A DNA stretch of 64,000 nucleotides from Trichaptum fuscoviolaceum (lineage: Eukaryota > Basidiomycota > Agaricomycetes > Hymenochaetales > Trichaptaceae): NCBI GenBank assembly GCA_910574455.1, contig CAJSYZ010000008.1, positions 2,792,707-2,856,706 of the forward strand, read 5' to 3'. Positions 22,524 to 35,436 of the stretch are shown in pieces. The position numbers and the translations under genes were made by a program. The stretch's first letter is position 1, and each line of letters opens with the position of its first letter. The notes beneath the pieces were generated by a model, which was not told where the DNA came from, searched no databases, and saw only the letters and a list, made by a program, of their open reading frames with translations.

Positions 22524-24641
22524 ATGGGAGCAAACGAATCGCGACATACGAGTGCTGAGACGCAGGATAGCCAAGACCAACAAGAAGGGCCGGAGGATTA
22601 CTATACACTGCTAGAAGTCAGCGAAGATGCGACACAGGATGAGATCAAGGTGCATATACTTACTCTATCTAATTCGCTCAGCACCTGATGGAACCGTCAA
22701 CATTCGATAGAGGTCTTTTAGAAAACTTGCCCTTAAACACCACCCAGATAAGAACTATGATGATATTGAAGCGGCAACGAAGCGGTTTTCAGCTATACAA
22801 CAGGCTTACGAGGTACTGCCCATTCGCTATAATCTCAATTGACCATACATTCAGCTTATTGATCTTAGATCTGTAGGTCTTGAGTGATGAACAGGTATAT
22901 GAACTCTTCGATTCCACTCTTATGAGTAAACATGCATTGGCTTATACGTTATCTCGAACATCCAACTGGGTGGGTGATAGGAAAGGGCGTGGTACGACTC
23001 TCATCGAGCGTCCTTGGTTCCGGAACCGGACGCGGAGACGGTTTTCGATGAGATTCGTCGAGGAACAGCTGGTGCATCAGCGAGGGCAGCGAGGTCAAGA
23101 GGACCAGGGCTTACAGTCCGCCACCTTGCACCGTTTTTCGATGCGTCGAATTGGAATGGGTTCGATGACGGTGACTCGGTGCGTTATACCACTTGTCTCA
23201 TCATAAACCGCCGTATAATTTACTGTCTAATGCAGGGCTTCTTCACCCTGTATCGCAACCTCTTCGCGCGCCTCGCATTCGAAGAAGCCGAGTGGTCCAA
23301 CCACAGTGTATCCGACTATCCTTCCTTCGGGCTCGCTACCTGGACGTGGTCTGGGCCAGGCAAAGGGCAGCCAAACAGTGCGGAGGGAGCACGATTCTTC
23401 TACAACTATTGGCTGTCATTTGCAACCGAGAAGGACTTCTCATGGATAGAGGCTTGGAGTACGAATGAGGCTCCGGATCGACAAATACGAAGGTTGATGG
23501 AGAAAGATAACAAAAAAGCCAGGGATAATGCGCGGAAGGAATACAACGATACTGTTCGGGTGCGCAGTGTTTTCCTTTCACTACGGTATTGATTTTCTTG
23601 AAGCTAATGCGGTCTAATATGATATGATAGTCTCTTGTCACTTTCATCCGCAAACGCGATCCCCGATACAAGTCGCATCTTGCCCACCAGGCAGAATTGA
23701 CAGCGGCAAAAGCAGCTGGGACATCTACACCAAACAGAAATGCAAAAAGTGGCACCTCCACACCCTCCCGAGTTGAAGCACCGACGTTCGTTCCACAGTC
23801 CTGGCAGCAAGTAGATCCGCTCAAAAACCAGATTGACGCCGGCGACGAGTGGGCAGAAGCAGAAGGCGCGGAGGAGTTTGAGTGCGTTGCGTGTCGAAAG
23901 ACGTTCCGCTCTGAAGCAGCATGGGCGAGTCATGAGCGGAGTAAGAAGCACTTGAAAGAAATGGACAGGCTACGGAGAGAGATGCTGAAGGAGAATGAAG
24001 AACTTGGACTGGGAGAGGACGCCAAAGACGATTCAGATGTTGCAGAGGAATTTGCAAGTGCTGGGGAAGAATTGGAACCACCAGCAAGCCCTGCAGTTGA
24101 AGATGCTAAGGAAGTTCCTCCGGAATCCGAGACGAATCAGACCCATTCTTCGCAAGTCAACGAGCAACTCTTATCCGAAGATGAAGCACTCCGTAGACCC
24201 ACATCACGTCGAAAAAAGGGAGGGAAGAGTACTACAGCGACACCTAGAGAAACCTCACCAGTTCGGTCGTCCAGAGCTGAGGTCAGGCTTACGGGGAATA
24301 TATCTTTAGTCTCCGATGCCGTTGGCTCAGATGATGGCAGCAACGTTGACGCCAACGTGGACTCTAAAGCACCCGACAACGCGAAGCCGGAGCTCTCTAA
24401 GCGTGACAAGCGCCGCGCACGGGAGGCGGCGAAGAAAGCGAAAGAGGAGGAAGCCATCGAAAATCCTTCCACTCAAGAGACATGCAACATCTGCAAGAAG
24501 TCGTTCACCTCACGCACAAAGCTGTTTGCTCATATTAAAGAAAGCGGACATGCGCTCGCTGTTCCAGTATCGGACGATGACAGGCGACCACAAGCTCGAA
24601 ATAGTAACGTTAAGAAGTCGGCTAAGGGAAAGAAGCGGTGA
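22524..24641 (+). CDS. JJJ1: Jjj1/DNAJC21-type J-protein with zinc fingers
   Basis: Six exons (22524-22649, 22711-22812, 22877-22894, 22981-23178, 23236-23559, 23631-24641) give 592 residues. A J domain at about residues 25-95 contains HPD at 53-55. A charged middle region follows, with FFTLYRNLF and FYNYWLSF as in Jjj1. A C2H2 finger [18 protein letters not shown] lies near residue 330 and a second, [18 protein letters not shown], near the C-terminus, which is Lys-rich. Jjj1 stimulates Ssa-type Hsp70 to recycle Arx1 from pre-60S subunits in the cytoplasm. Exon 3 is only 18 nt (VLSDEQ). The model is intact throughout. Confidence 0.94.
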
Positions 24642-24801
24642 ATAGAACTGACTGGTAGATTGTCTCGACTCGCTCTCCAAACACTTGCATGTGAATGTAT
24701 AGGTTTTTATATACTCTAAGTGTCTACTTAATCGGAATGATAATAGCCGTACAGGGTTCTTGCTCTAACTCCTGCTATGCAGCAATGCTGAGTAGCTACG
24801 A

Positions 24802-26980
24802 TCACAGCCTCTTCAAGACATCGACGTCACCCTTTTCAAAAGGATGTTCTTCAAGAACAGTTCGGATCATAGCTTCCGACTTCTCAGAACGAGGAGTAAA
24901 TGAACAACTAAACGGTTTTGGATGGCTAGTAATTGCATGAACATACAGTGATTGAAGTTATCAGCTTGGCGAATTACCTTACAAGGCCAGAGGTATATTC
25001 CTTAACTGGTTCAATCTCCCGACCCAACTCATCCTTGTCCTTGCTGATGTCAAACACAGCAACTAACATAGCTATGGCGATGAAAATCGTGTTCTCGGCG
25101 AGCTCCTTACCAGGACAAATCCTACATATGTGTCAGAGTTTTACTATGCAAATTTGAATGCCCATGCAGCTTCACCTGCGGCCGAAACCGAATGCAAGCA
25201 AACGAGGGTCAAGCTCAACGACGTTCCCATTTTCTCCCAGGAACCGTTCGGGCTTGAAATCAAAGGGATCACGATACGTCTCGGGATCATGAGTCATCTG
25301 CCTGTTAACATAGAAGGTAAGATGGTACAAGTAAGGAGGAGAAAGAAATCTCACCAAACATTAGGGATGACGATCGCTCCCTTAGGTATATGGTATCCCA
25401 TGTAGGTATCGTCCTCCAACGTGGCATGAGGAACGGCTACGAATAAAAATGTATGAATGAAATATAGACCTCTAGAAAACATCGGTATCACCTGTCGGAA
25501 GGACGTTCTCCCATCTAATCGTCTCTTTAACGAGCGCGTCGATGTACGGCAGGTTGTCACGGTCTTTAAACCCTGGGAGACGATTGCTTCCTATAACACG
25601 GTCAATCTCCTCCTGTGCACGTTTGTACACGTCCGGATAGAGCATCATGGCCAGGCAAAACGTCTGCATAAAGCTCACTGTCTGTAGATAATGTTAAAAT
25701 GTTAATCTACTGAAGTGGGAAGTAGAAATCACACCGTATCCGCCCCTGCCCCATAAAGTGTCACTGCGGCATACCTTAATTCTTCTTCGTCGTCCTTGTT
25801 CGTGAAACCCTTCTCGAGAACGCCACTGACGAAGGAAGGTAGAGCTCTGCCCGAAGCCTGGACATTCAAACAGTCAAGTTCAGCAATGCCGATGGCAAGA
25901 TTTTCCTTGGTATACAAGCTTACCAATTGAAGCTTGACGAAGTCAAATGGTTTATTAACAGCCTCTTGAAAGGTCCTATTCCATTTCCGCGCTGTCCTCT
26001 TAAAGCCCGCCCCCGGGAGCCATTCAGGTATGTATTTCACTGCCCGAAGTTAATGCCACAGTTGCAGGAATAAGAATATGGTGTACGAACTAGTAGGAAT
26101 TATATCTACGAGCCAACGACCAGGTTCTGCAGACTCGGAGAAGATGGTTTTGACGACTTCATCGATGAGGTTGATGAGGTAATCGATGCCGTCTGGTCGA
26201 CTGGTATAGCCATAGCATATCTTCAAGATGACGGAGCCTGGAAATCTTGGAAAGAAGATGGGAGAGTAAATCGCGGTACCTAGGAGATATAGAGAAATGA
26301 GGCGAACATGCGTATGTGATCCATGAACTTATCCGGACGGTCCATTATCCGAAGCAGAAGTCGGCGTGCCTCAACTTCCTCTACATCCTCGAAGCGTTTT
26401 ACAGCAGCACGCGTACCCATAAATTTTTGCATCCATTTACGATGCAGCCTCAGGCTGTTGCCGTATGGGGAGAGTGTTGTGATTACACCAAGCCCAACCC
26501 TGTCACGTCCGTGCAAGTTATAGTCAGCCTAGTGCCCCCACATTCGGTCAAGATTAAGCCTGAATGAGCTGATGATATGAGTTGCTTACATTTCTCCTGC
26601 GAATGTAAGCGTCGGGCGATCCGAATATTTGGATGAGCGCCTTTCCAAAAGCTCAAAAGCGACATTACTATCGTTTATTACGACTATCGTTGTCCCAAGG
26701 GATGTAATAGAGCTTATGGGACCTGTAAATCATTGTCAATCGTATACGTATGCTGTAGATATTTGTTGTACTAGAGCAAATACGCACCATACAGTGACCT
26801 GTGTTTTGCCCAATGTTTTCCTTCAAGCACACTCCCCGAAGGCATGTCAAGAAGATTGCCAATTAAAGGGAGAGCCTTGGGACCGGGAGGGAGGGGGAGT
26901 GTTTGCGGCTTTGGCCAGACAAGATAGAGAACAAGTGCAGTGCCGCAGGCGACTAGAGCGAGGACCAGAAAGGTAGACAT
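24802..26980 (-). CDS. Cytochrome P450 monooxygenase (copy 1)
   Basis: Eleven exons on the minus strand form an apparently complete P450 of about 500 residues. It opens with a membrane anchor (LVLALVACGTALVLYLVW) and a proline hinge LPLPPGPKALPLIG. The I-helix is LYGAGADTTVS, the K-helix KETIRW (ExxR), PERF is present, and the heme loop is FGFGRRICPG with the axial Cys. The WxxxR motif of helix C is altered (SLRLHRK). It resembles large Agaricomycete families often annotated as O-methylsterigmatocystin oxidoreductase-like; substrate unknown. Its ten intron positions match those of the P450 at 53161-55325, so the two are paralogues. The last junction was set at GTAAG|gtaatt to keep VSHPKPF in frame. 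Confidence 0.88.
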
Positions 26981-27743
26981 GGTATATGCCCTTGCAAGAA
27001 AGACAGTATCCTACAAGGGCTTATGGCTGGCTTCTTATAATAATTTGGGAGATGATGCATGAGTGGTCAATTCAAAGTTCCGAATAACATAACGTGCTAT
27101 CGTCCGTGTGATGTTCATCCTATTCGGTCTAGAAGTTGGGCGGCTCAGGTTAGGCGATTCGCAATCCATTCCGTCTCGTCTTCGTAGCGCTGGAAGTAGG
27201 GCATGAATCAGAAAGGAATAGCTGTTTCCGACAAATGCACAATGCACTCTAGTCTGAGTTTTCCATCCAGTGGGCGAACCAAGCGGACCCCACATGTTTC
27301 CACAAAGATTTCTGGTGAGACAAGCAATGGAACTGAACTTGAACGCATCTGGGTAGGCTGGCAGAGCGGTTGCCAGACTTACCCTCACCGAATATTGCAA
27401 GTTCTCCTGAAGTGGCACGGGTCTTCAATCTTCAAGGCCATGAAGTGTCGTTCATGCGCCCGACCATTGAGCTGCAGTGATATCATGAGGTTCAACAAAG
27501 GCTACACAATCTCTGAGTAGGAAGCTGTATGACTGAAGTATAACTTGCGCCAGAGTAGAGCTGTTTGCTGGTCGCATACTACTGCGGCTAAAACTACACT
27601 AGTATTGTTACGTCAGCACGGCGGTTTTGACGATTCGACTATTGAACACATTCCTCCTTCGATCCTCTTCTTCCGTCACTTGCAGCTTGTCTGAGGCTCG
27701 GAAAGAAAGAAAGAATCCTCAATCGCTATCAGGTCTTGAAATA
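26981..27743. other. Intergenic region between P450 and Tim13
   Basis: About 760 bp between two divergent genes, so it should contain both promoters. Short ORFs on both strands (27035-27520) have no family features. No tRNA-like A/B box pair was accepted. Confidence 0.4.
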
Positions 27744-28356
27744 ATGTCGGGCATTTTTGGAGGCTTCGGCTCCTCATCGAGCTCGCCCTCTGCGCCGTCC
27801 AGTGTACCATCAGGTGTCAATCCTTCAGAAGGTATGTCAAGCCAAGAGCCTCTTCTTGTATTATCATGTATCGAGTAGCTGTTGCTAATGCGATTTTCTG
27901 CTCCGTAGAAATGCAAACAAAGAAAAAAGCCGTCATGGAGCAGATCCACAACGAACTGGCTCTTTCGAACGCCCAGGAACTCATAAATGTCTGTCTTAGC
28001 CTCTCGCACCTGACCTCCATCCGAGTGCGTGCGTGCTAATTCAGTTTTTGCGAAATGGTCAGAAAATCAACGAGAAATGCTTCTTGAAATGCGTCACTAA
28101 GCCTTCGACTTCGTTGTCCGGTTCCGAAGAGGTACGAGGTATCCTTTTCATGTGAGGAGCATGGTTGTCTGACACTGTTCAATCGATGGAAGACTTGTTT
28201 ATCGAGATGTATGGATCGGTACATGGAAGCTTGTGCGTGCTCATCACCGTTACGACAATCTGCAAATTACTAACTGTGCAGCTTAATGCAGTCAACATCG
28301 TCAGCCGGACGTATACGGAGCGTCTAAGGAAAGAAGGCTCAGAGCGCTCATTCTAG
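27744..28356 (+). CDS. TIM13: Mitochondrial intermembrane-space chaperone Tim13
   Basis: Five exons (27744-27831, 27909-27988, 28063-28131, 28193-28232, 28292-28356) encode 113 residues beginning MSGIFGGFGSSSS. The twin CX3C motif is C62FLKC66 and C81LSRC85, preceded by ELALSNAQELINKINEKC and followed by MDRYMEAFNIVSRTY. This pattern is diagnostic of small Tim proteins and closest to Tim13. With Tim8 it forms a hexameric chaperone that escorts hydrophobic precursors such as Tim23 through the intermembrane space. The last junction uses the second of two nearby acceptors (AG at 28290-28291); the first would give an immediate stop. Confidence 0.93.
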
Positions 28357-28811
28357 TCGTGCCGATCACCCAAAATGAATTATCAGCTCAACGGTTGCGA
28401 GAACCTGAGGTTGGTTGAGCGACATACATATCTACAGGTCTTACAGAGATTTGACCTATTCCTGCATCCCCCTTTCACATCCTATCTTTATCCTAATACT
28501 AGTACGAGTTAGTATTCATTGCTTTCGATCCAAGGATATAATCAGTATACCCTACACACGCCTCATCTTGTTTGTTCAACTCAGCGGGCGTACCTGAGGA
28601 TCTTTTTGTTGATTGGCGATTATACGTCGCATTCAACACCCATGTCGCCATCCTTGCAAAGATAAGCAGAAACAGCGCTGTGTGCTTCATATGCTTCCCA
28701 CATTGTTCCGATTTTTGTCGGACGACTGATTATTCCGAAGAAATTGACATATGACATGGGTATAATATTCAAATGGCCCTGAATTGAATGGGCTGTCAAT
28801 CATTCCGCATA
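28357..28811. other. AT-rich intergenic DNA up to transposon target site
   Basis: No supported gene. Short ORFs on both strands (28415-28754) lack family signatures. The stretch ends at the TA (28810-28811) that abuts the left inverted terminal repeat of the pogo-like element. Confidence 0.45.
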
Positions 28812-28837
28812 CAGTCTTGGACGGGTCCTTGACTCAC
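28812..28837 (+). repeat. Left terminal inverted repeat of pogo-like element
   Basis: Begins CAGTCTTGGAC directly after the TA at 28810-28811 and includes TGACTCAC at its inner end. It matches the reverse complement of 35437-35462 at 22 of 26 positions by eye. Confidence 0.8.
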
Positions 28838-29029
28838 TCAATTTAAATCTTCGATTTTGAACAGTTTTGGCTCAAATTCTTCCAAAAAAAATGCATCATT
28901 ATTATTAACTAGTGCTGATAGACTACTGTATGAATTTATGAGTGAAACTAACAAGAAATGATGAAGATACATGTTATTTGTGTTTTTGAGTTAAAATCGG
29001 CATTCACCAGTCCTTGAGGCAGTAAGTTC

Positions 29030-31263
29030 TCACGCCTCTGAGGTGGATTCATCAGCGTCACTATCACCACTGTTATCGTCGATGAAGATGTCAATCTCCT
29101 CTAAATCATCTCTAGAGGAGCTTGGCCTCTTTGGCTTTGGTATAGCTCGCTCTCGAGGCCCTCGAACTGGCCTAGTCATCCGTGACTTCCTTTTTTCAGC
29201 CCGTGCAAGTGCTGTTTCGGCTTTCCACAGTTTGATAGCTGCCGCAAACTCCTTAGTCTTCAAGTCTTCTCTTCTCTTCCGTTCACCTTCAAGCCTCTTC
29301 CACTCAGCAAGCACAGTACTAAACTGACTCCGGTCCTCTCTTCTCTTGGTCTTCTCAATTTCCTCCTGAGCCTGCCTTTCAACAAAGTCCGAGACCTTTG
29401 CAAAAAAATCATCAGCTGTAAGACATCGAGGTAATCCATCCCCAAGAAGTCTTCCACTTCCTTTCTTCTGCTTTGAGTTGTTCTCTTTTGTAAACAGCTG
29501 GCTTCGAAGCCTCTCACAGTAGATGGTTTGAAGTACCATGCATGACTGCACACTGACCAATGTTCCATGCTGGACTGCCTCTCGACGAGCAAGTTCAAAA
29601 TAGCAGTCCTGGAGTTCTTGCTCAAGCTCAGTCTCCGGGACCTTTGATAGAATCTCTCGAGGGATAGTGAAGGGAGCATTTAATGGTGCAACATGCACTG
29701 GCAGTGCATAGGTTGATCTGATAGGTGATTGGTTTATTAGAATGCTTGCAGAGGATGAGCGAAGCTCATTAATGATCTGTAAAGAGTCCACTGGCATAGT
29801 AGGTGGCATGACAAGTCCTGGATCGATTGGAATGTTCACGTGGTTCTTGGGCAGTAATGCGGCAGCATCTGTAATAAATTTGGCCATAGTCCGAACCGGA
29901 GTAGGGGGCACCAAAGTTAAGCCAGGACCCGTTATTGAAGTCTCAATGCTTGGTTTCATTACAGAAGGTGCAATGATGTCTGGATTGTATGGGTAAATGC
30001 CAGTCTTTGCAAATGCCATTTGAATATTCTCCTTTGTGAAGGCTTGAACATGAGCCGGAGTGTAGACGGCAAGAAAGTTTGTTTTGTTGACAGCTGTTCC
30101 AGTCCTGGCCTCGAATCGGAGCATCTCATCAGAAAAATATCGCTTTAATACACTGAAGACAACAACATCGAGTCCTTGGTAGATGTGTGTACTATGAGAT
30201 GGGTAGGAAAGCACATGTATATTGTTCTCGCGACAGTAGAGGAGGAATGGCAAGTGCAGCCGTGACATGTGACTGTCAAGAAAGATGTATCGTGGTCGTC
30301 GTCCTGCTTTGCGCTTTGTATACTGATCGAAGTGTTTGATCCATTCTGCAAGCAAATCACCATCAATGTAGCCTTTCTGCGAGTATCCTATACTAATAAT
30401 GCATGAAACAAGTAAGCAAAATGGTTTATTATAGTGATAAAGATTTGAACTCACGAAGCCTTTAAGGGGTTGTCTTGCTTCCATGAGACTCTGAATGCTT
30501 GACCCGCATTTATCACAAGTGGTGGAACAGCAGTTCCATCAGCACATATTGCGGGAAGAACAGTAATCAGCTCCCTGTTTCCACTCTCTTTTTGGCACTG
30601 CATCTTCTTTCCAGCTCTTCCTATCACCTTCTTCGTCAATGCTCTTCCTGGCATGAAGCCCGTCTCGTCCAAGGCATAGAGGCATTCGGGCTCATTTCCA
30701 TGACCATATTTCTTGAAGAGATTCTCGAGGAGGCTGAACCAGGCTGCATGGGCATTGGGATTTATGGCACGAGTGCGAGCAGCTTCGAGAGGGGAGGAGA
30801 AAAATGGCTTGATCTGGTCTGAATGCTTTTCCACAAACCGGTCTGTCCAATTCTTTCCCAATCCTTTAAACTCGGGATCTCTGGCTCGCAGAATAAGCTC
30901 TGCAGCCTCCTTCAGTGTCTCGTGAGTCATAGGTATGTTCCTGTCTGCAAGTTCCAATGCCAGCTCAATGATGTTCTCGACCTCCTCTGCCTTAAGATGA
31001 CATTTGGCCCTGTTGAATTCTGCCATTGTTCTCTTGCCCTTTGCATGCCGGAGGAGAGTACTAGGGTCAAGTCTTATGACCTCCTGTGTTTGGCCATAAT
31101 GCTCATCCGAGACCTCTTGACAGATAATGCGAGCACCTTTCCGCTCTTTCTCGGGCTTCTGGAGCTCCTGGAGGTAAGCTTCTACAGCCTTTTCAGCCAA
31201 TTTCTCTTTCTTTTCCCGCTCAATCTGAGCTTTTTTTGTCATAGACTTAGCACGACCAGGCAT
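29030..31263 (-). CDS. Pogo/Fot1-type DDE transposase
   Basis: Two exons (31263-30455 and 30392-29030) join in frame through a 62-nt intron to give 723 residues with no internal stop. The N-terminal third is a helix-turn-helix DNA-binding region with CENP-B-like features (GLGKNWTDRFVEKH). The catalytic core shows ALDETGF (first Asp), YIFLDSHMSRLH (second Asp) and HSTHIYQGLDVVVF (third Asp), the DDD/DDE pattern of the pogo branch. The C-terminal ~200 residues are highly charged and coiled-coil-like, ending in an acidic tail. It should cut at the terminal inverted repeats and insert at TA. The intact frame suggests the element was recently active. Codon use is AT-richer than in the neighbouring housekeeping genes. 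Confidence 0.9.
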
Positions 31264-31497
31264 TGAAGACCGAAGCAGATGGAGAAGGCAGGAAGAATTA
31301 TGGAGGATAAATTATTGGCAAGACACGCAATGACCCAGCAAAATATCGCCCTGAAAATAAGCGCGTCACAAACTCACAATACGCCCTCGCTTCTACTTCG
31401 CCAGCTTTGCACCACTCCCTCCAACTGCCAACTCCATCCCTATGAGCAACTTAATTGTTGTAGCTCCCTCACAGACCCTGTCCTGGATCTAGAATCT
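31264..31497. other. Junction between transposase 5' flank and URA2-derived sequence
   Basis: No recognisable coding sequence and no inverted terminal repeat. It probably holds the transposase promoter and the capture junction. Confidence 0.4.
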
Positions 31498-34400
31498 GCA
31501 GGAGCGACAACGTCGAAGATGAACTTGAAGTTCCATGGTCACAATATCCCGTGCGCAGACGCGATGAGCAGCCGCTGTTACATCACCAGCCAAGACCACA
31601 GTTACCAAGTGGACACTCAGATGCTGTCTAAGGGCTGGAAGGAGCTCTTCGGAAATGCGAACGATGTCAGTAATGAACGAAACTACTGCGAGGACAAACC
31701 ATTCTTCTCCGTACAATTCCATCCGGAGTCATCTCCAGGACCTTGCGATCTGAGTTCCTGTTCGATGTTTCTGTTTAAAATGTCGTGGGCTACGCGGTCA
31801 CAGTAACTTTGGTCCCGATCAGCATGCCTGGCGGTACGAAGGAGGGAAACGAAAAGTGTACACCTTGTGTACAGTCCTCATTCTGGCCTCAGGTGGTTTA
31901 TCAATCGGTCAGGCCAGTGAATTTGATTACTCTGGATCGCAACCATCGAAGCATTGAAGGAAGAAGGAACGGTATTAACCCCAACATTGTTACGATTGCT
32001 ACTTCGAAGGGCTTGGCCGATAAAGTGTCCTTCCTACCTGCCACGCCGGAGTTCGTACGCAAGATCATACGGTATGAGAAGCCGGATGATATCTACGTTA
32101 CATTTGGTGGCCAAACCGCTTTGAACGTTGGTATTGCGCTCAAGGATGAATTTGAGGGACCGGGCGTACAGGTGCTCGGGACGAAGATCGACACGAATAT
32201 TTTGACAGAAGACCGACAATGGATTGCTGACGCGATGGCTGAAATTGGTGAGCACTGCGCTCAGAGCGCGACCGCGACTACGGTTGACGAGGCAATAACC
32301 GCGGCGAAAGACATTGGGTTCCCTGTTATCGTTCGTGCCGCTTATGCACTGGGAGGACTGGGCTCCGGTTTCGCTCAGGACGAGGCGCAGCTTCGAACAT
32401 TATTTGGGAATTCGCAACTAGCCCGCAGGATCTGGTAGAAGAGCATGGAAGGCTGGAAGGAAATTGAATACGAGGGCGTCCGTGATTGCAGGAATAACTG
32501 TTTCACTGTTTGCTATATGGAGGTACGAAACCTTCTTACCATTCTAAGTTTTATTTCATTGACATAATGACGAAAGAACCTCGATCCTCTCGGCATTCAC
32601 ACAGGCGATTCTATCATTGTGGTTCCCTCGCAAACCCTGTCCGATGCGGATTACAATATACTCCGGACGACTGCTGCCAATGTTATTCGTCACCTCGGTG
32701 TCGTTGGCGAATGTAACATTCAGTATGCGCTGAATCCGAACTCGAAGGGATATTTTATTATCGAGGTGAGTTTCTTAAAGCATTGTTCAAACAGAGTCCG
32801 CTGAACAGTTCGTCCGCGAAGGTGAACGCGCGTCTATCTCGGTCTTCTGCTCTAGCATCGAAAGCGACAGGTTATCCACTCGCTTTCATCGCAGCCAAGC
32901 TGGGACTTGGCATTCCTTTGAATGAAATCAGGAACACGGTCACGAAAGTGACGAGTGCGTGCTTTGAGCCGAGTCTGGACTATGTTGTCGTGAAAATTCC
33001 TCGTTGGGATCTTAAGAAGTTCAGTCGTGTGAGCAAGTTGCTGAGCAGTAGCATGAAGAGTGTTGGTGAAGTTATGGCCATCGGACGGACGTTCGAGGAG
33101 ACTGTGCAGAATGCGATTAGGGCCATCGACGATCAATTCCCCGGGTTCTCCAAGGTTAGTGTTTGGCTTTTGACTTTCTTAGCTCTTCCCTGATCTGATC
33201 GCTATCCTTAAAGGCTGATATCGTCGAGGACATTGACGAGGAACTCGCCAACCCCACGGACAAGCGCATTTTTGCCATACCGCATTCTCCCGTGGCTACA
33301 GTTAGAGAAGATCTGGCAGATGACCAGCATCGACAAGTAGTTTTTGACGCGCCTGCAACATATATGGAGAATGGAGCAGTACCTCTCGTAAGTTTCCCTC
33401 CGAGCTTTCTTCGCGTTGATAGTGCTCTCATACTAAGTATTTGCCAGGGACTTCACTGTTGCGACATTGACGAGTGACACCCTCAGGCAAGCGAGACAGA
33501 TGGGTTTCTCTGATCGTCAACTGGCCAACTGCTTCTTCAAGTCTACCGAATTGGCCGTACGACGTCTAAGACAAGAATTTGGTGTTTCACCTTTCGTGAA
33601 GCAAATCGACACAGTCGCTGCCGAATTCCCAGCCTTTACCAATTATCTGTATACGACACATAATGCCGTTGAACACGACGTTTCGTTTGAAGATCACGGT
33701 ATCATGGTCCTCGGCTCGGGTGTATATCACATCGGCTCATTTGTTGAATTCGATTGGTGTGCCGTGAGGGCCATCAGAACACTCCGAGATCAGGGTCTGA
33801 AGACTGTCATGGTGAACTACAACCCGGAAACAGTTAGTATCGATTATGACAAGGCGGATCGCCTCTATTTCGAGACAATCAGTTGGGAGACTATACTCGA
33901 TATTTATGACGCTGAGCAGTCTCGTGGTGTTATCATTTCCATGGATGGTCAGACTCCCAACAACATCGCCTAACCCCTGCATCATGAAAATGTCCATATC
34001 TACGGCACCTCTCCAGAAATGATCGACACTGCGGAGAATAGATACAAGTTTTCTCGTCTTTTTGATAATGTTGGCGATGACCAATATCTTTGGAAAGAGC
34101 TGACAAGCTTTGACGCAGCACATGAGTTCTGCGAGAAAGTGCAATATCCCGTCCTCGTCCGGCCATCATTCATACATCCTTTCAGGGGCAGAGATGAATG
34201 TTGTTCCCTCAGCGGGTGATCTCTCAAACTTCCTTACGCAGGCAACAGCTGTATCGAGGGGTTATCCCGAGGTCATTAGAAAGTACATTGAGCAGGCCAA
34301 GGAAAATGAAATGGATGCTATTGCGAAGAACAGCAAGCTCGTCATGCATCACATCTCGGAACATGTCGAGAATGCTGGTGTACACTCGGTGACGCTACAT

Positions 34401-34930
34401 TGATATTGCCCCCCAAGATCTTGATCTGGAGACGGTTCGCCGAATTGAAGAGGCAGCAGCGAAGATCGCGAACGCGCTTAATGTGACCGGGCCGTTTTAC
34501 ATGCAGTTCATTGCGAAATAGCAACGATATCAAAGTCATCGAATGCAATTTTCGTGCTGCTTGTTCATTCGCCTTCGTGTCTACTAGTAAAGTCACTGGC
34601 GTGGACGAATGGTCACAAAGGTCATGCTCGGTCTTCCGTTTGAGCCTTATCCAGAGCTCAGCCTTCCTCTATGTCTGTGTATATTGCGCGCAACAATCAC
34701 GCGGCCTCTAGAAGATCGAGGCGCACGGTTGTTGATGAGTGACCCTTGGGCCAAGGATCACTAATGTGGCTGAACAACCAAGTGCCCTGAACATACAACC
34801 AAGGCCTGTAAATTGCTTGACACCCATGCAACAGGTTCCAGAGTCCTTGGCAGGTTCTCAACTTTTGGGTGGAGTGGATGTTAGTCCTAATGCTCTCGTG
34901 ATTGCCTCTAAAACAGTACGCAAAATTTGG
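31498..34930 (+). pseudogene. URA2: Decayed URA2 (glutamine-dependent carbamoyl-phosphate synthase) fragment
   Basis: Reading across frames gives long matches to the CPSase part of fungal URA2/CAD. The GATase end appears first ([35 protein letters not shown]). The synthetase domains follow: [78 protein letters not shown] and NALNVTGPF. The order is collinear. Several intron-like GT...AG segments remain (for example 32522-32578, 33155-33213), so it came from genomic DNA, not cDNA. It is broken by stops and shifts, including near 32438, after NNIA at about 33970, near 34170-34190, and near 34400. The upstream GATase start and the dihydroorotase/ATCase parts are missing. It lies wholly inside the pogo-like element. 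Confidence 0.85.
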
Positions 34931-35436
34931 TAGCTCGTTGTGCCTTTCTACTATAAATTACAATATGTGTTAGCTACTGTCATGTATCTTCACTATGCTG
35001 AATATATAATCTGATAGTTGAATTCAAGAAATTGTGTTCTGAAGATGTTGAAATAAGGCAGGGGTTATGCTCACCTGCATCAAATGGATATGTCCGAAAA
35101 AAAGTGCAACACACTAACCAATACACCATTATCTACCATTTCTTCTGAGTATATAAGCATATCTTAAGTACACCTTAGTATTAAGAGCAAAAAACAACTG
35201 GGTTTGAGAGCAAAATATGTCTGTAGAGCTCCAACAAGGGCTTTAGAACATTCAATAACAACGAATTTACTCAATTTATCAAAACTGTTTTAGTCATATC
35301 TTCATCAAATGTTCATATTATTTTCTAATTCTTTCTCAGACAGCAGATATAGTAGCTAAGTATGATTCTTCATTACAGGAATTGGCTGAAATGTGCTACA
35401 TGTTGTGTTTCAAGCCGGGTGAGTCAAGGAGTGGGG
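34931..35436. other. Non-coding right arm of the pogo-like element
   Basis: AT-rich, with no supported ORF. An extra GAGTCAA/TTGACTC copy at about 35419-35428 repeats the inner part of the inverted repeat and may be a second transposase-binding site. Confidence 0.45.

Noticed and set aside
27330..27470. tRNA-like segment with a GGTTGCC stretch
   Set aside because: No matching A box, acceptor stem or B box at the right spacing.
29043..29327. Plus-strand Ser/Leu-rich ORF
   Set aside because: Shadow of the charged C-terminus of the transposase on the other strand.
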